This document shows positions 26,289-34,843 of a stretch of DNA of 64,000 nt, piece after piece. This stretch comes from Streptomyces caelestis. GTDB lineage: Bacteria > Actinomycetota > Actinomycetes > Streptomycetales > Streptomycetaceae. The translations under genes were made by a program, and so were the position numbers. The stretch lies in NCBI RefSeq assembly GCF_014205255.1, contig NZ_JACHNE010000001.1:4836001-4900000 (forward strand), written 5' to 3'. Positions within the stretch are counted from its first letter, which is position 1, and each line of letters begins with the position of its first letter. The notes under the pieces are model-generated. The model saw only the letters and a list, made by a program, of their open reading frames with translations. It was not told where the DNA came from and did not search any database.

Positions 26289-27551
26289 ATGGCCGCCACT
26301 CACAGGATCGCCGCGGGCTCCGTGATCGCCGCGGTCTGCGCCGCATCGCTTGCCGGTTGCGGTACCGGCACAGACCGGCAGGAGCCCCCCGCCCCGCGGA
26401 AGGCGAAGCCGGCTCAGGCGCCGAAGAACGCCGTCCGGCTGATCGGAGACGGCTCCACCGCCTACACCGGCGCGCAGCCCCACCTGCCCAGACCCGAGCG
26501 GCTGCGGCCCGGCCAGAAGCCCCCGCAGTTCGTCGTCTTCTCCTGGGACGGCGCGGGCGAGGACAGCCAGAAGCTGTTCTCGCACTTCCGCAAGGTCGCC
26601 AAGGCGAACAAGGCGACCATGACCTACTTCCTGAGCGGCGTGTACCTGCTGCCGGACGACAAACGTGACCGGTACCGGCCGCCGCAGCACTCCCCGGGCC
26701 GCTCCGACATCGGCTTCAACGACCGCCGCGGCATCGCCGCCACCGTGGAGCAGCTGCGTCTGGCGTGGCTGGAGGGCAACGAGATCGGCACCCACTTCAA
26801 CGGCCACTTCTGCGGCAGCGGCGGCGGGGTCGGCGAGTGGTCCGTGCAGGACTGGAAGGACGAGATCGCCCAGGCCAAGCAGTTCGTGAAGACCTGGAAG
26901 ACCAACGCCGGCATGAAGAGCGCGCCCCCGCTGCCCTTCGACTACGACAAGGAGCTCATCGGCGCCCGTACGCCTTGCCTGGAGGGCCAGCAAAACTTCA
27001 TGAAGGCGGCCCGCGACCTGGGCTTCCGCTATGACACCAGCGGCGTCAACAACCAGGTATGGCCGCAGAAGAAGCACGGCCTGTGGGACGTGTCCATGCA
27101 GCTCGTGCCGTTCCCCGGCCACTCCTTCGAGCAGCTGACCATGGACTACAACTTCATGGTCAACCAGTCGGGCACCGCCACCCAGGGCAACCCCGCCATG
27201 CACGCCTTCTGGGGCAACCAGATGCGCGACGGTCTGCTCAAGGGCTTCCAGCGGGCCTACGACGGAAACCGCGCGCCCCTGATCATCGGCAACCACTTCG
27301 AGTCCTGGAACGGCGGCACCTACATGCGGGCCGTCGAGGAGGTCATCGAGACGGTGTGCACCAAGGAGGAGGTGCGCTGTGTCTCGTTCCGGCAGCTCGT
27401 GGACTGGCTGGATGCCCAGGACCCGGCGACGCTGGAGAAGCTGCGCACGCTCCAGGTCGGCGAGGCGCCGAAGCAGGGCTGGGCGTCCTTCCTCGCCGGC
27501 CGGCCCACCCCGGCCCCGAAGGGCGTACCCGGGGCTCCGGCGGCGAAGTAG
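26289..27551 (+). CDS. Polysaccharide deacetylase-like lipoprotein
   Basis: The 420-residue precursor has a type II signal peptide with lipobox SLAGC (Cys24), so it is a surface lipoprotein. The NodB-like fold is suggested by FVVFSWDGAGED (the TFDDG equivalent, about 82-93), NEIGTHFNGHFCG with the HxxxH metal pair (about 162-174), and GARTPCLE. The family removes acetyl groups from chitin, peptidoglycan or other glycans. The substrate here is unknown. A purine-rich GAAGGAAGAAGG precedes the ATG. The leader at 26131-26154 has a GTAAAG/CTTTAC inverted repeat, and an imperfect hairpin (about 26220-26275) abuts the ribosome site. Confidence 0.88.
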   Translation: MAATHRIAAGSVIAAVCAASLAGCGTGTDRQEPPAPRKAKPAQAPKNAVRLIGDGSTAYTGAQPHLPRPERLRPGQKPPQFVVFSWDGAGEDSQKLFSHFRKVAKANKATMTYFLSGVYLLPDDKRDRYRPPQHSPGRSDIGFNDRRGIAATVEQLRLAWLEGNEIGTHFNGHFCGSGGGVGEWSVQDWKDEIAQAKQFVKTWKTNAGMKSAPPLPFDYDKELIGARTPCLEGQQNFMKAARDLGFRYDTSGVNNQVWPQKKHGLWDVSMQLVPFPGHSFEQLTMDYNFMVNQSGTATQGNPAMHAFWGNQMRDGLLKGFQRAYDGNRAPLIIGNHFESWNGGTYMRAVEEVIETVCTKEEVRCVSFRQLVDWLDAQDPATLEKLRTLQVGEAPKQGWASFLAGRPTPAPKGVPGAPAAK

Positions 27552-27615
27552 CGGCCCGAGTGAAGATGGCCACTCCGCCGTGGGGCGGGCCCTCGCGGTG
27601 CGTAGGGTCGTACTC

Positions 27616-28440
27616 ATGAGTACAGCAGGTGCGACCGCCGACCCTCTCGCGGCCCTGGGGGCGCTGCCCGGGGTGGCCGATTCCGTGGAGTCCGTGCGCA
27701 AGTCCGTGGACCGGGTCTACGGGCACCGGATCATGCGGCGGCGCAGCAACGCGATCACCTCCGAGGCGGCCCTGCGCGGCGCCCGTGGCTCGGCGGCGCT
27801 GGCCGGCGCGGACTGGGCGCTGGAGGAGGTGCGCCGGCGTACGGACTTCAGCGGCGACGACGAGGCGCGCACCGTGGGTGCCGCCCTGCGGCTCACCGCC
27901 GAGGCGGGCCAGCTGCTGTCCGTCTGGCGGCAGTCGCCCCTGCGGGTGCTGGCCCGGCTGCACCTGGTGGCGGCGGCCGACAAGGCCGACCAGGTGGGAC
28001 GGCCGCGGCAGGAGGGCGAGCCGGTCGACGAGCCGCTCGTCGGGCTGCCGCTGCCGAGCGCGGCCGAGGCGCACGGCCGGCTGGAGGGGCTGGCCGAGCT
28101 GATCATCGCGGGCGGCACCGCGCCGGCGCTGGTGACGGCTGCCGTCGTGCACGGCGAACTCCTCGCGCTGCGTCCTTTCACGTCCCACAACGGCCTGATC
28201 GCGCGCACGGCCGAACGCATCGTCCTGATCGGCAGCGGCCTGGACCCGAAGTCCGTCTGCCCGGCCGAGGTGGGCCACGCCGAGCTGGGCCGCGAGGCCT
28301 ACCTGGAAGCCCTCGACGGGTACGTCTCCGGCACCCGGGAGGGCATGGCCGCCTGGATCGCCCACTGCGGCAGGGCGGTCGGACTGGGGGCACGTGAGTC
28401 GACGGCGGTGTGTGAGGCGTTGCAGCGCGGAGCGGCGTGA
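27616..28440 (+). CDS. Degenerate Fic/Fido-fold protein
   Basis: The 274-residue protein is annotated in relatives as an oxidoreductase, but I see no nucleotide-binding fold for that. Residues about 185-196 read RPFTSHNGLIAR, matching the Fic motif HPFxxGNGRxxR in spacing, with catalytic His replaced by Arg and the GNGR Arg by Leu. The surrounding helices (EAHGRLEGLAELII before, TAERIVLIGSGLD after) also fit a Fido fold. It is thus probably a catalytically dead or altered Fic relative. It neighbours the 6S RNA and HAD phosphatase locus. Confidence 0.75.
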   Translation: MSTAGATADPLAALGALPGVADSVESVRKSVDRVYGHRIMRRRSNAITSEAALRGARGSAALAGADWALEEVRRRTDFSGDDEARTVGAALRLTAEAGQLLSVWRQSPLRVLARLHLVAAADKADQVGRPRQEGEPVDEPLVGLPLPSAAEAHGRLEGLAELIIAGGTAPALVTAAVVHGELLALRPFTSHNGLIARTAERIVLIGSGLDPKSVCPAEVGHAELGREAYLEALDGYVSGTREGMAAWIAHCGRAVGLGARESTAVCEALQRGAA

Positions 28441-28499
28441 CAGCACCACCGGGCGGGAAATGAACCGGGCCGGGAAAGAACCGGGCCGGAAAAGATGAT

Positions 28500-28527
28500 G
28501 CGGCGGTACGAGAACTCGTACCGCCGC
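28500..28527. terminator. Strong hairpin between Fic-like gene and 6S RNA
   Basis: A perfect 13-bp stem, GCGGCGGTACGAG / CTCGTACCGCCGC, has only AA between the arms. It lies between the convergent Fic-like gene (+) and the 6S RNA (-) and could stop both. Just before it, about 28455-28494, three near-identical 15-16-bp units ACCGGGCCGGGAAAGA are repeated. Confidence 0.7.
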
Positions 28528-28589
28528 TGGCATGAGCATCGGGGTACCAAGCGTCCTCGATATATGCCCATCAGGTCGGGAACTTTGCC

Positions 28590-28779
28590 CGTCCCTGGTG
28601 CGGCTGGCCCGTAATCGACGGGTCGACGTCGCGTGGGTGCCCGGTGTTCATGCTCGGTCCGTGGGGCCAAATGCGTACTCAGGTGATCCTCTCGGATGTC
28701 CTTGGTCTCGCGGGCCGTTGAGTCCTTTGTACTCCCGACTTGGAGCAAGCGGAAGCCCAGGCTGCACTTCTTTACTTTT
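28590..28779 (-). ncRNA. ssrS: 6S RNA candidate (ssrS)
   Basis: The 6S RNA binds the housekeeping RNA polymerase holoenzyme and modulates transcription in stationary phase. In S. coelicolor a 192-nt 6S RNA is reported between the genes corresponding to this Fic-like protein and HAD phosphatase, which is exactly this gap. The minus strand shows a good promoter, then a rod-like fold: GUGC/GCAC with GCCUGG/CCGGGC, then CUUGCUC/GAGCAUG, then ACUCA/UGAGU and a terminal AUCC-GAGA-GGAU hairpin. A CCCGT-CGATT-ACGGG hairpin (28608-28622) lies near the 3' end. Both ends are approximate. Confidence 0.75.
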
Positions 28780-28784
28780 GGGTT

Positions 28785-28814
28785 CAAATAGGACTTCGGG
28801 TCGTCCCAGGTCAA
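28785..28814 (-). promoter_or_regulatory. Promoter of 6S RNA
   Basis: Minus-strand TTGACC (28809-28814) and TATTTG (28785-28790) are separated by 18 bp, a good principal-sigma promoter. The -35 overlaps the stop codon of the HAD gene, so the RNA starts about 30 nt after that gene ends. Confidence 0.6.
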
Positions 28815-29644
28815 GCCACTGTCGCCCGGCGCCGGTTGGCGTACCAGACGAGGCCGGCGGTGGCCGCAGCGGCGCCTATCGCTGCGACCGCGACGAGTGC
28901 CGGACGCGGCGGTACGGAGAACCCGGGGATGCGCTGCTTGAGCCGGACCGGACGGTGGAAGTCCAGAATCGGCCACCCGCGCGCGAGGGCCTCGCGGCGC
29001 AGCGCGCGGTCCGGGTTCACGGCATGGGGGCGGCCGACGGACTCCAGCATCGGCACGTCGGTCGCCGAGTCGCTGTAGGCGTAGCAGCGGCTGAGGTCGT
29101 ACCCCTCGGACGCGGCCAGCTCCCGGATGGCCTCGGCCTTGGTCGGGCCGTACGCGTAGTACTCCACCTCGCCGGTGAAGCAGCCGTCGTCGCCCACGAC
29201 CATGCGGGTCGCCACCACGCGGTCCGCGCCGAGCAGCTCGCCGATCGGCTCGGCCACCTCCGCGCCCGACGTGGACACGATCACGACGTCGCGGCCGGCG
29301 GTGTGGTGCTCCTCGATGAGGGAGGCGGCCTCGTCGTAGATGATCGGGTCGATCAGGTCGTGCAGCGTCTCGGCGACGATCTCCTTGACCTGCTGCACGT
29401 TCCAGCCGCGGCACAGCGCGGACAGGTACGCGCGCATGCGCTCCATCTGTTCGTGGTCGGCACCGCCGGCCAGGAACACGAACTGGGCATATGCGGTGCG
29501 CAAGACGGCCCTGCGGTTGATCAGACCGCCTTGGTAGAACGACTTGCTGAACGTGAGCGTGCTCGACTTCGCAATGACCGTCTTGTCCAGGTCAAAGAAG
29601 GCCGCTGTGCGGGGCAACGAGTGGTTTTCCACGTCCTTGAGCAT
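28811..29644 (-). CDS. HAD-IB family phosphatase, membrane-tethered
   Basis: The 277-residue protein shows the HAD subfamily IB signature: FFDLDKTVIAKSS (about 16-28) with the nucleophile and acid Asp, IVSTSGAEV (motif II), and CYAYSDSATDVPMLE (motif IV). A C-terminal hydrophobic helix followed by ANRRR (about 247-272) suggests a membrane anchor. S. coelicolor relatives are described as morphological-differentiation related. Substrate unknown. The ribosome site before ATG 29644 is weak; a GTG at 29632 (ENHSLPRT) is an alternative. Confidence 0.9.
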   Translation of the reverse strand: MLKDVENHSLPRTAAFFDLDKTVIAKSSTLTFSKSFYQGGLINRRAVLRTAYAQFVFLAGGADHEQMERMRAYLSALCRGWNVQQVKEIVAETLHDLIDPIIYDEAASLIEEHHTAGRDVVIVSTSGAEVAEPIGELLGADRVVATRMVVGDDGCFTGEVEYYAYGPTKAEAIRELAASEGYDLSRCYAYSDSATDVPMLESVGRPHAVNPDRALRREALARGWPILDFHRPVRLKQRIPGFSVPPRPALVAVAAIGAAAATAGLVWYANRRRATVA

Positions 29645-29780
29645 AGGGGCAGCCCATTCGGCGTAAGGTGGGGCGTGCGGGTTTGCCTGAGAGGGCTCTC
29701 GGGTACACCATGGAAGTCACGGATCGTTCGCGACCGTGCTAACCCGGCCCGACTCCTCCCCCCCCGAGTAGGGCCGTGGG

Positions 29781-29815
29781 GACGACCCCCGCTCTCCCCC
29801 CCGGCGGGGGTCGTC
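29781..29815. terminator. Strong hairpin between divergent genes
   Basis: A 12-bp perfect stem GACGACCCCCGC / GCGGGGGTCGTC with an 11-nt C-rich loop stands in the 577-bp gap (29645-30221) between the divergent HAD gene and the pilus operon. No gene ends here, so it may stop an unannotated short RNA or act as a leader attenuator for the pilus operon. I see no gene in the remaining gap. Confidence 0.5.
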
Positions 29816-30221
29816 GCATGTCCGGATGGGTTTTTCTCCTTCTTCGCGCGGTCGGATCGCCGCTCTGCTGCCGCTTCGGGCGGGCTGTTGGCATGCCCAT
29901 GACTTGTCACGTTGTGTAGTTGTCGGACTGCTCTGTGGAAGTCGCCCGGAGGGTTCGCGGGCGTCACCGGTATGGGTGACGGCGATATTCACAACCGTCG
30001 AGGCGTCCACGGTTATCCACCAAGATCCACACGATTTCCGGGATCACTGCACCGTGATTCCAGCGCACCCCGCTCGGGGCGGGTTCATGGCCCGGCTCCG
30101 ATTGCCGGGGGCGTTTGGCCGGTTGGTGTCGGCCGTTCAAAGGGAGGCCGCCTTGCCGGTTCTTCCCACGTTTGGGAATCGCGGGGCCGCAGGGGCCGTG
30201 CGAGTCACGCAGCGAAGGGGG

Positions 30222-31334
30222 ATGGAGACCGTGGCCGGAGCCGTCACACACGATCCGCCGCCGGCCGCCGGAGGGCGGCAGGGCGGACCGCTGATCGTCA
30301 CCGAGGACAGCGAACTCCTCGACGACCTGCTGCGCCTGTGCGCGGCGGCGGGCGCCACACCCGAGGTGCACCACGGGGTGCCCGACCGCAGAGGCGGCTG
30401 GGAGGCCGCGCCGCTCGTCCTCGTGGGCGACGACGCCGCACGGCGGGTACGCGGGGCCGCGCGCAGAAGGGGAGTCGTCCTCGTCGGCCGGGACCAGGAC
30501 GACTCCGGGGTGTGGCGGCGGGCCGTCGAGATCGGCGCCGAGCACGTCCTGATGCTGCCCGACGGCGAGCAGTGGCTCGTCGACCGCATCGCCGACGTGG
30601 CCGAGGGCGTCGGCCGGCCCGCCCTCACCGTGGGCGTCATCGGCGGCCGCGGCGGGGCCGGAGCGTCCACGCTCGCGTGCGCGCTCGCCGTCACCTCAGC
30701 GCGCGAGGGGCTGCGCACACTCCTCGTGGACGCCGATCCGCTGGGCGGCGGACTCGACGTACTCCTCGGCGGGGAGACGGCCGACGGGCTGCGCTGGCCC
30801 GCGTTCGCCTCCTCACGCGGGCGGGTCGGCGGGGGCGCTCTGGAGGAGTCGCTGCCCGAACTGCACTCGCTGCGGGTGCTCAGCTGGGACCGCGGCGACC
30901 GGATCGCCGTCCCGCCCCAGGCGGTGCGCGCGGTACTCGCCGCGGCCCGGCGCCGGGGCGGCACGGTCGTGGTCGACCTGCCCCGCCGCATCGACGACGG
31001 CGTCGCCGAGGTCCTGTCTCAGCTCGACGTCGGCGTGCTGGTCGTGCCCGCCGAGCTGCGTGCCGTCGCGGCCGCCGGACGGGTGGCGTCCGCCGTCGGC
31101 ATGGTCCTGCGCGATCTGCGGGTGGCGGTGCGCGGGCCGTACCCGCCGGGGCTCGACGACCGGGAGGTGGCCCGGCTGCTCGGACTGCCCCTGGTCGGCG
31201 AGGTGCCGGTCGAGCCGGAACTGCTGCGCCCGGACGAGGGCTCGGCACCACCGGGCGCCGCCCCCCGCGGACCGCTCGCCCGGTTCTGCAAGGAATTCTG
31301 GGAGCGGGCGCTCATCGAGGCGGGTGCGACGTGA
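30222..31334 (+). CDS. Ssd/CpaE-like pilus ATPase
   Basis: The 370-residue MinD/ParA-superfamily protein belongs to the septum site determining (Ssd)/CpaE group, which localises Tad pilus machinery in other bacteria. The N-terminal 120 residues form a receiver-like domain (PLIVTEDSELLDDLLRLC). The ATPase has a P-loop variant GVIGGRGGAGASTLACALAV with the signature Lys replaced by Ala/Ser, then TLLVDADPLGGGLDVLLGG and VVVDLPRR. ATG 30222 is close behind GAAGGGGG; GTG 30231 is also possible. Its stop overlaps the tadA GTG (GTGA). Confidence 0.88.
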   Translation: METVAGAVTHDPPPAAGGRQGGPLIVTEDSELLDDLLRLCAAAGATPEVHHGVPDRRGGWEAAPLVLVGDDAARRVRGAARRRGVVLVGRDQDDSGVWRRAVEIGAEHVLMLPDGEQWLVDRIADVAEGVGRPALTVGVIGGRGGAGASTLACALAVTSAREGLRTLLVDADPLGGGLDVLLGGETADGLRWPAFASSRGRVGGGALEESLPELHSLRVLSWDRGDRIAVPPQAVRAVLAAARRRGGTVVVDLPRRIDDGVAEVLSQLDVGVLVVPAELRAVAAAGRVASAVGMVLRDLRVAVRGPYPPGLDDREVARLLGLPLVGEVPVEPELLRPDEGSAPPGAAPRGPLARFCKEFWERALIEAGAT

Positions 31335-32569
31335 GCACTCTGGGCGGACTCAAGGGCGCGGAACTGCTCGACGGGGTGCGGCGGTGGCTGGCCGAGAGCG
31401 GGGCCGAGCCGACCCCCGCGCGCGTGGCGCAGGCCCTGCGGGAGCAGGGCCGGGTGCTCGGGGACGCGGAAGTCCTCGGGGCCGCCGCGCAGTTGCGGTC
31501 CGAGCTGGTCGGCAGCGGGCCGCTGGAGCCGCTGCTCGCCGACCCGTCGGTCACGGACGTGCTGGTGTCCGCCCCGGACCGGGTCTGGGTGGACCGGGGC
31601 GGCGGTCTGGAGCTCACCTCGGTGCGCTTCACGGACGCGGCGGCCGTACGGCGGCTCGCCCAGCGCCTCGCCGCGGTGGCCGGGCGCCGGCTGGACGACG
31701 CCCGGCCCTGGGCCGACGCCCGGCTGCCCGACGGGACCCGGCTGCACGCGGTGCTGCCGCCGGTCGCCGTGGGCTGTGCCTGCCTGTCGCTGCGCGTCGT
31801 ACGGCCGCGTGCCTTCACGCTCGGCGAACTGGTCGCGGCGGGCACGGTGCCGCCGGGCGGGGACCGCGTGCTGCGCGCACTGCTCGACGCACGACTGTCC
31901 TTCCTCGTCAGCGGCGGCACGGGCAGCGGCAAGACGACGCTGCTGAGCGCCCTGCTGGGGCTGGTGGGGCCGGACGAGCGGATCGTCCTCGCCGAGGACT
32001 CGGCGGAACTGCGGCCGGACCATCCGCACGTCGTGCGGCTGGAGACCAGACCCGCCAACCAGGAGGGCGCGGGCCTCGTCACCCTGGAGGACCTGGTGCG
32101 CCAGGCGCTGCGGATGCGGCCCGACCGGCTGGTCGTGGGCGAGGTCCGCGGGCCCGAAGTGGTGCATCTGCTGGCCGCGTTGAACACCGGCCACGAGGGC
32201 GGCTGCGGAACCGTGCACGCCAATGCCGCCGCCGACGTACCCGCCCGGCTGGAGGCGCTCGGCACGGCCGCCGGGCTCGACCGGGCCGCGCTGCACAGCC
32301 AGGTGGCGGCCGCGCTCTCCGTGGTGCTGCACCTCGTGCGCGACCGGACCGGGCGGCGGCGGATCGCCGAGGTGCATGTGCTGGAGCGGGACCCGTCGGG
32401 GCTGGTGCGGACGGTGCCGGCGCTGCGGTGGGGAGCGGAGGCCTTCGTGCGGGAGCGGGGGTGGGAGTGGCTGCGGGGGCTGCTGCGGGGCGAGGGCGGG
32501 CCGGGGGAGGCCGCGGTGGAGCCGGGGGAGGCCGAGGTGGAGGGGGCGAGTCATGACGGGGGCGGCTGA
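31331..32569 (+). CDS. tadA: TadA/CpaF secretion ATPase
   Basis: The 412-residue hexameric type II/IV secretion ATPase powers Flp pilus assembly. It has Walker A SGGTGSGKTTLLSALLG (about 194-210), the Asp box VLAEDSAEL, the His box (HEGGCGTVHANAAADVPARL) and Walker B RPDRLVVGEVRGPE. The N-terminal domain LEPLLADPSVTDVLVSAPD is standard. The last 50 residues are Gly/Glu-rich and overlap the tadB start by 17 bp. Confidence 0.94.
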   Translation: MSTLGGLKGAELLDGVRRWLAESGAEPTPARVAQALREQGRVLGDAEVLGAAAQLRSELVGSGPLEPLLADPSVTDVLVSAPDRVWVDRGGGLELTSVRFTDAAAVRRLAQRLAAVAGRRLDDARPWADARLPDGTRLHAVLPPVAVGCACLSLRVVRPRAFTLGELVAAGTVPPGGDRVLRALLDARLSFLVSGGTGSGKTTLLSALLGLVGPDERIVLAEDSAELRPDHPHVVRLETRPANQEGAGLVTLEDLVRQALRMRPDRLVVGEVRGPEVVHLLAALNTGHEGGCGTVHANAAADVPARLEALGTAAGLDRAALHSQVAAALSVVLHLVRDRTGRRRIAEVHVLERDPSGLVRTVPALRWGAEAFVRERGWEWLRGLLRGEGGPGEAAVEPGEAEVEGASHDGGG

Positions 32570-33425
32570 GATGTCCATGGGTGTGGCCGTGGCGTTCATG
32601 GGGGCGGCGGTCTGGCTGCTGGGTGAGCGTCATTCGACGGCACGGCGGGCGCGGTTGCTGCTCGCGGGCGGCGGGACCGTCGGGAGCGGGCTGCCGGGGT
32701 GGCGGCGGATGGCCGGTGGGCTGCCGCGGCTCCGCGGGCGGCTGCGGGCCGAGTGGTGGGCGCCGGTGGCCGGGCTGGTGCTCGCGGTGCTCGGGGCGTC
32801 GGTGCTGCCGGTCGTCCTGGGAGCGGCCGGGGTGCCGCTGCTGCGCCGGGTCCGGCTGGCCGGCCAGGTGCGGCAGGACCGTGAGCGGCGGGCCGACGCG
32901 GTGATCGCCTTGTGCGGTGCGCTCGCCGGGGAGGTGCGGGCCGGACGCCAGCCGGGAGAGGCGCTGCTGCGGGCCGCGCGGGACTGCGGCGGACTCGCGG
33001 ACGCACAGGCGACGGTACTGGCGGCGGCACGGTTCGGCGGCGACGTTCCTAACGCGCTCGCGACCGCCGCCAGGCAGCCGGGCGCCGAGGGGCTGCGGGG
33101 ACTCGCGGCGTGCTGGCGGGTGGCCGTGGACCAAGGCGCGGGGCTCGCGGCCGGACTCGACCGGCTCTCCGCCGCCCTGCGCGCCGAACGGGACCAACGG
33201 TCGGACCTGCGCGCCCAGTTGGCGGGCGCCCGGGCGACGGCGGTGCTGCTCGCCGGGCTGCCGGCCCTGGGGCTCCTCATTGGCACCGCCCTCGGGGCCG
33301 ACCCCCTCCATGTCCTGCTGCACACCACGGCGGGCCTGGGCTGTCTGGTGGCCGGCGGTGTGCTGGAGGGCCTGGGGCTGTGGTGGGTGCTGCGGATCGT
33401 GCGGAGCGCGGAGGCGGCGGCATGA
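32553..33425 (+). CDS. tadB: TadB-type pilus membrane protein
   Basis: The 290-residue type II secretion F-domain protein has an N-terminal helix (residues about 7-25), a second pair (about 67-92), a cytoplasmic F domain (about 110-220; ALAGEVRAGRQPGEALLRAA) and C-terminal helices (about 225-285). TadB forms part of the inner membrane platform that the TadA ATPase turns. ATG 32553 follows GGAGGGGG. Its TGA overlaps the tadC ATG (ATGA). Confidence 0.88.
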   Translation: MTGAAEMSMGVAVAFMGAAVWLLGERHSTARRARLLLAGGGTVGSGLPGWRRMAGGLPRLRGRLRAEWWAPVAGLVLAVLGASVLPVVLGAAGVPLLRRVRLAGQVRQDRERRADAVIALCGALAGEVRAGRQPGEALLRAARDCGGLADAQATVLAAARFGGDVPNALATAARQPGAEGLRGLAACWRVAVDQGAGLAAGLDRLSAALRAERDQRSDLRAQLAGARATAVLLAGLPALGLLIGTALGADPLHVLLHTTAGLGCLVAGGVLEGLGLWWVLRIVRSAEAAA

Positions 33426-34210
33426 GCGCGGAAGTTGTCCACAGGCTGGGGGTGACGGTGGGGATGGTGCTGGCCCTCTGGTGGTCGCTGCGCCGGCTGA
33501 AGGCGGCGCGGCACCACCGGAGGATGCGGCGTCGGCTGGCCGAGTTGTCGCCCCGCGAAGCGGCCGCTCCGGCCCCGCGCCTCCCCCTGAGCCGGGCCGC
33601 GCGGAGATGGCTGGCCCCCGTGGGCGTGGCCTGCGCCGGGTGGGCGCTGATCGGCGGCCTGATCGGTGTCGCCGTGGGACTGGCCGGCGCGGTCGGGACA
33701 TGGCGGTGGAGGCTGCGGCAGGAGGCGGCCGGTACGGACGCACGGGCACCCGAACGCGCCGAGGCGGCGCGGCAACTGCCCCTGGCCTCCGACCTGCTGG
33801 CGGCCTGTATCGCGGCGGGCGCCGGCCCGGTGATCGCCGCGCAGGCCGTGGGTGAGGCCCTGGGCGGCCCGGTGGGCGACGCCCTCGCCCAGGGTGCGGC
33901 GGAGGTACGGCTGGGCGGCGAACCGGGCGCTGCCTGGCGGAGGTTGGCCACTCTCCCAGGCGCCGGAGGCCTGGCCCGGCTGCTGGAACGGGCCGATGTG
34001 TCCGGACTGCCCGCGGCCACGCCGGTCGCACGACTCGCCGCCGAGGCCCGCGCCGACTGGGGCCGGGCCGCGACCGCCAGGGCACGCCGGGCGGGCGTCA
34101 TGGTCAGCGCGCCGGTCGGGCTGTGCTTCCTGCCCGCGTTCATCGCGGTCGGCGTGCTGCCCGTGGTGATCGGGCTCGCGGGCGGGGTGCTCGGAGGGGG
34201 TGGTGGCTGA
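33422..34210 (+). CDS. tadC: TadC-type pilus membrane protein
   Basis: The 262-residue protein is a second F-domain membrane component: helix at about 10-25, two helices at about 62-100, the F domain with LPLASDLLAACIAAGAGPVIAAQAV (about 118-142, in two overlapping motifs) and a C-terminal helix ending GVLGGGGG. It is probably the partner of TadB in the platform. Translational coupling to tadB is shown by the ATGA overlap. Confidence 0.88.
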   Translation: MSAEVVHRLGVTVGMVLALWWSLRRLKAARHHRRMRRRLAELSPREAAAPAPRLPLSRAARRWLAPVGVACAGWALIGGLIGVAVGLAGAVGTWRWRLRQEAAGTDARAPERAEAARQLPLASDLLAACIAAGAGPVIAAQAVGEALGGPVGDALAQGAAEVRLGGEPGAAWRRLATLPGAGGLARLLERADVSGLPAATPVARLAAEARADWGRAATARARRAGVMVSAPVGLCFLPAFIAVGVLPVVIGLAGGVLGGGGG

Positions 34211-34281
34211 GGCGAAGAACCGGATCGGCGGAACCAAGCGAAAACCAAGAGAAGTTCGGACTCTTTCCCACGGGGGTTGAG

Positions 34282-34491
34282 ATGTATCAGGCGGTACGGG
34301 CACGGCTGGGTGCCCTGGTGTGCGGGGCGCGTGCGGCGCGGAGGGACGCGGGAATGGTCACCTCCGAGTACGCGATGGGAATCGTCGCGGCGGTGGCGTT
34401 CGCGGTGGTGCTCTACAAGGTCATCACGAGCGGCGCCGTCAGCGCGGAGCTCCAGAACATCGTGAAGGAAGCCCTCAATGCGCGGATGTGA
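34282..34491 (+). CDS. flp: Flp pilin (DUF4244 family)
   Basis: The 69-residue protein contains DAGMVTSEYAMGIVAAVAFA. Gly24 is followed by four residues and Glu-Tyr, the G/xxxxEY cleavage pattern of Flp prepilins, then one hydrophobic helix, with the short soluble tail expected of Flp. Mature pilin would be about 45 residues. It is the structural candidate for the fibre built by the upstream genes. Its stop overlaps the next gene by 14 bp. Confidence 0.88.
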   Translation: MYQAVRARLGALVCGARAARRDAGMVTSEYAMGIVAAVAFAVVLYKVITSGAVSAELQNIVKEALNARM

Positions 34492-34843
34492 GCGGGGCGC
34501 GGACCGGGGGTTCGTCACGGCGGAGTCGGCCGTGGTGCTGCCCGTGCTGGTGATGTTCGCGATGGCGCTGGTGTGGGGATTGCTGGTCGTGGCCGCGCAG
34601 ATCCAGTGCGTGGACGCGGCGCGGACGGGCGCCCGCGCGGCGGCCCGCCAGGACCCGCCCGACGCGGTCGTGCGCCTCACCCGCGAGGCGGCACCGCCCG
34701 GCGCGAAGGTGACCGTCCACCGGGGCGCGGAACACGTCCGGGTGGTCGTCTCGGCCGAGCCGCCGGTGCTGCGCGGCCTGTCCTTCGCCGTACGGGAGGA
34801 GGCCGTGGCGTCGGTGGAGGAGACGGTGGGGGTGGGCAGGTGA
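34478..34843 (+). CDS. tadE: TadE-like pseudopilin
   Basis: The 121-residue protein starts with the TadE signature RGFVTAESAVVLPVLVMFAM (about 10-29), a single membrane helix preceded by a processing-like site, then an Ala/Arg-rich soluble domain (TGARAAARQDPPDAVVRLTR). TadE-type pseudopilins are minor components of Flp pili. Stop and next start overlap (GTGA). Confidence 0.88.
   Translation: MRGCERGADRGFVTAESAVVLPVLVMFAMALVWGLLVVAAQIQCVDAARTGARAAARQDPPDAVVRLTREAAPPGAKVTVHRGAEHVRVVVSAEPPVLRGLSFAVREEAVASVEETVGVGR

Noticed and set aside
27616-28440. Oxidoreductase annotation carried by relatives
   Set aside because: No Rossmann or flavin/heme motif is visible; the degenerate Fic motif is a better fit.
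30011-30021. TTATCCACC as a DnaA box in the pilus operon gap
   Set aside because: One imperfect box is expected by chance and there is no cluster or replication gene nearby.
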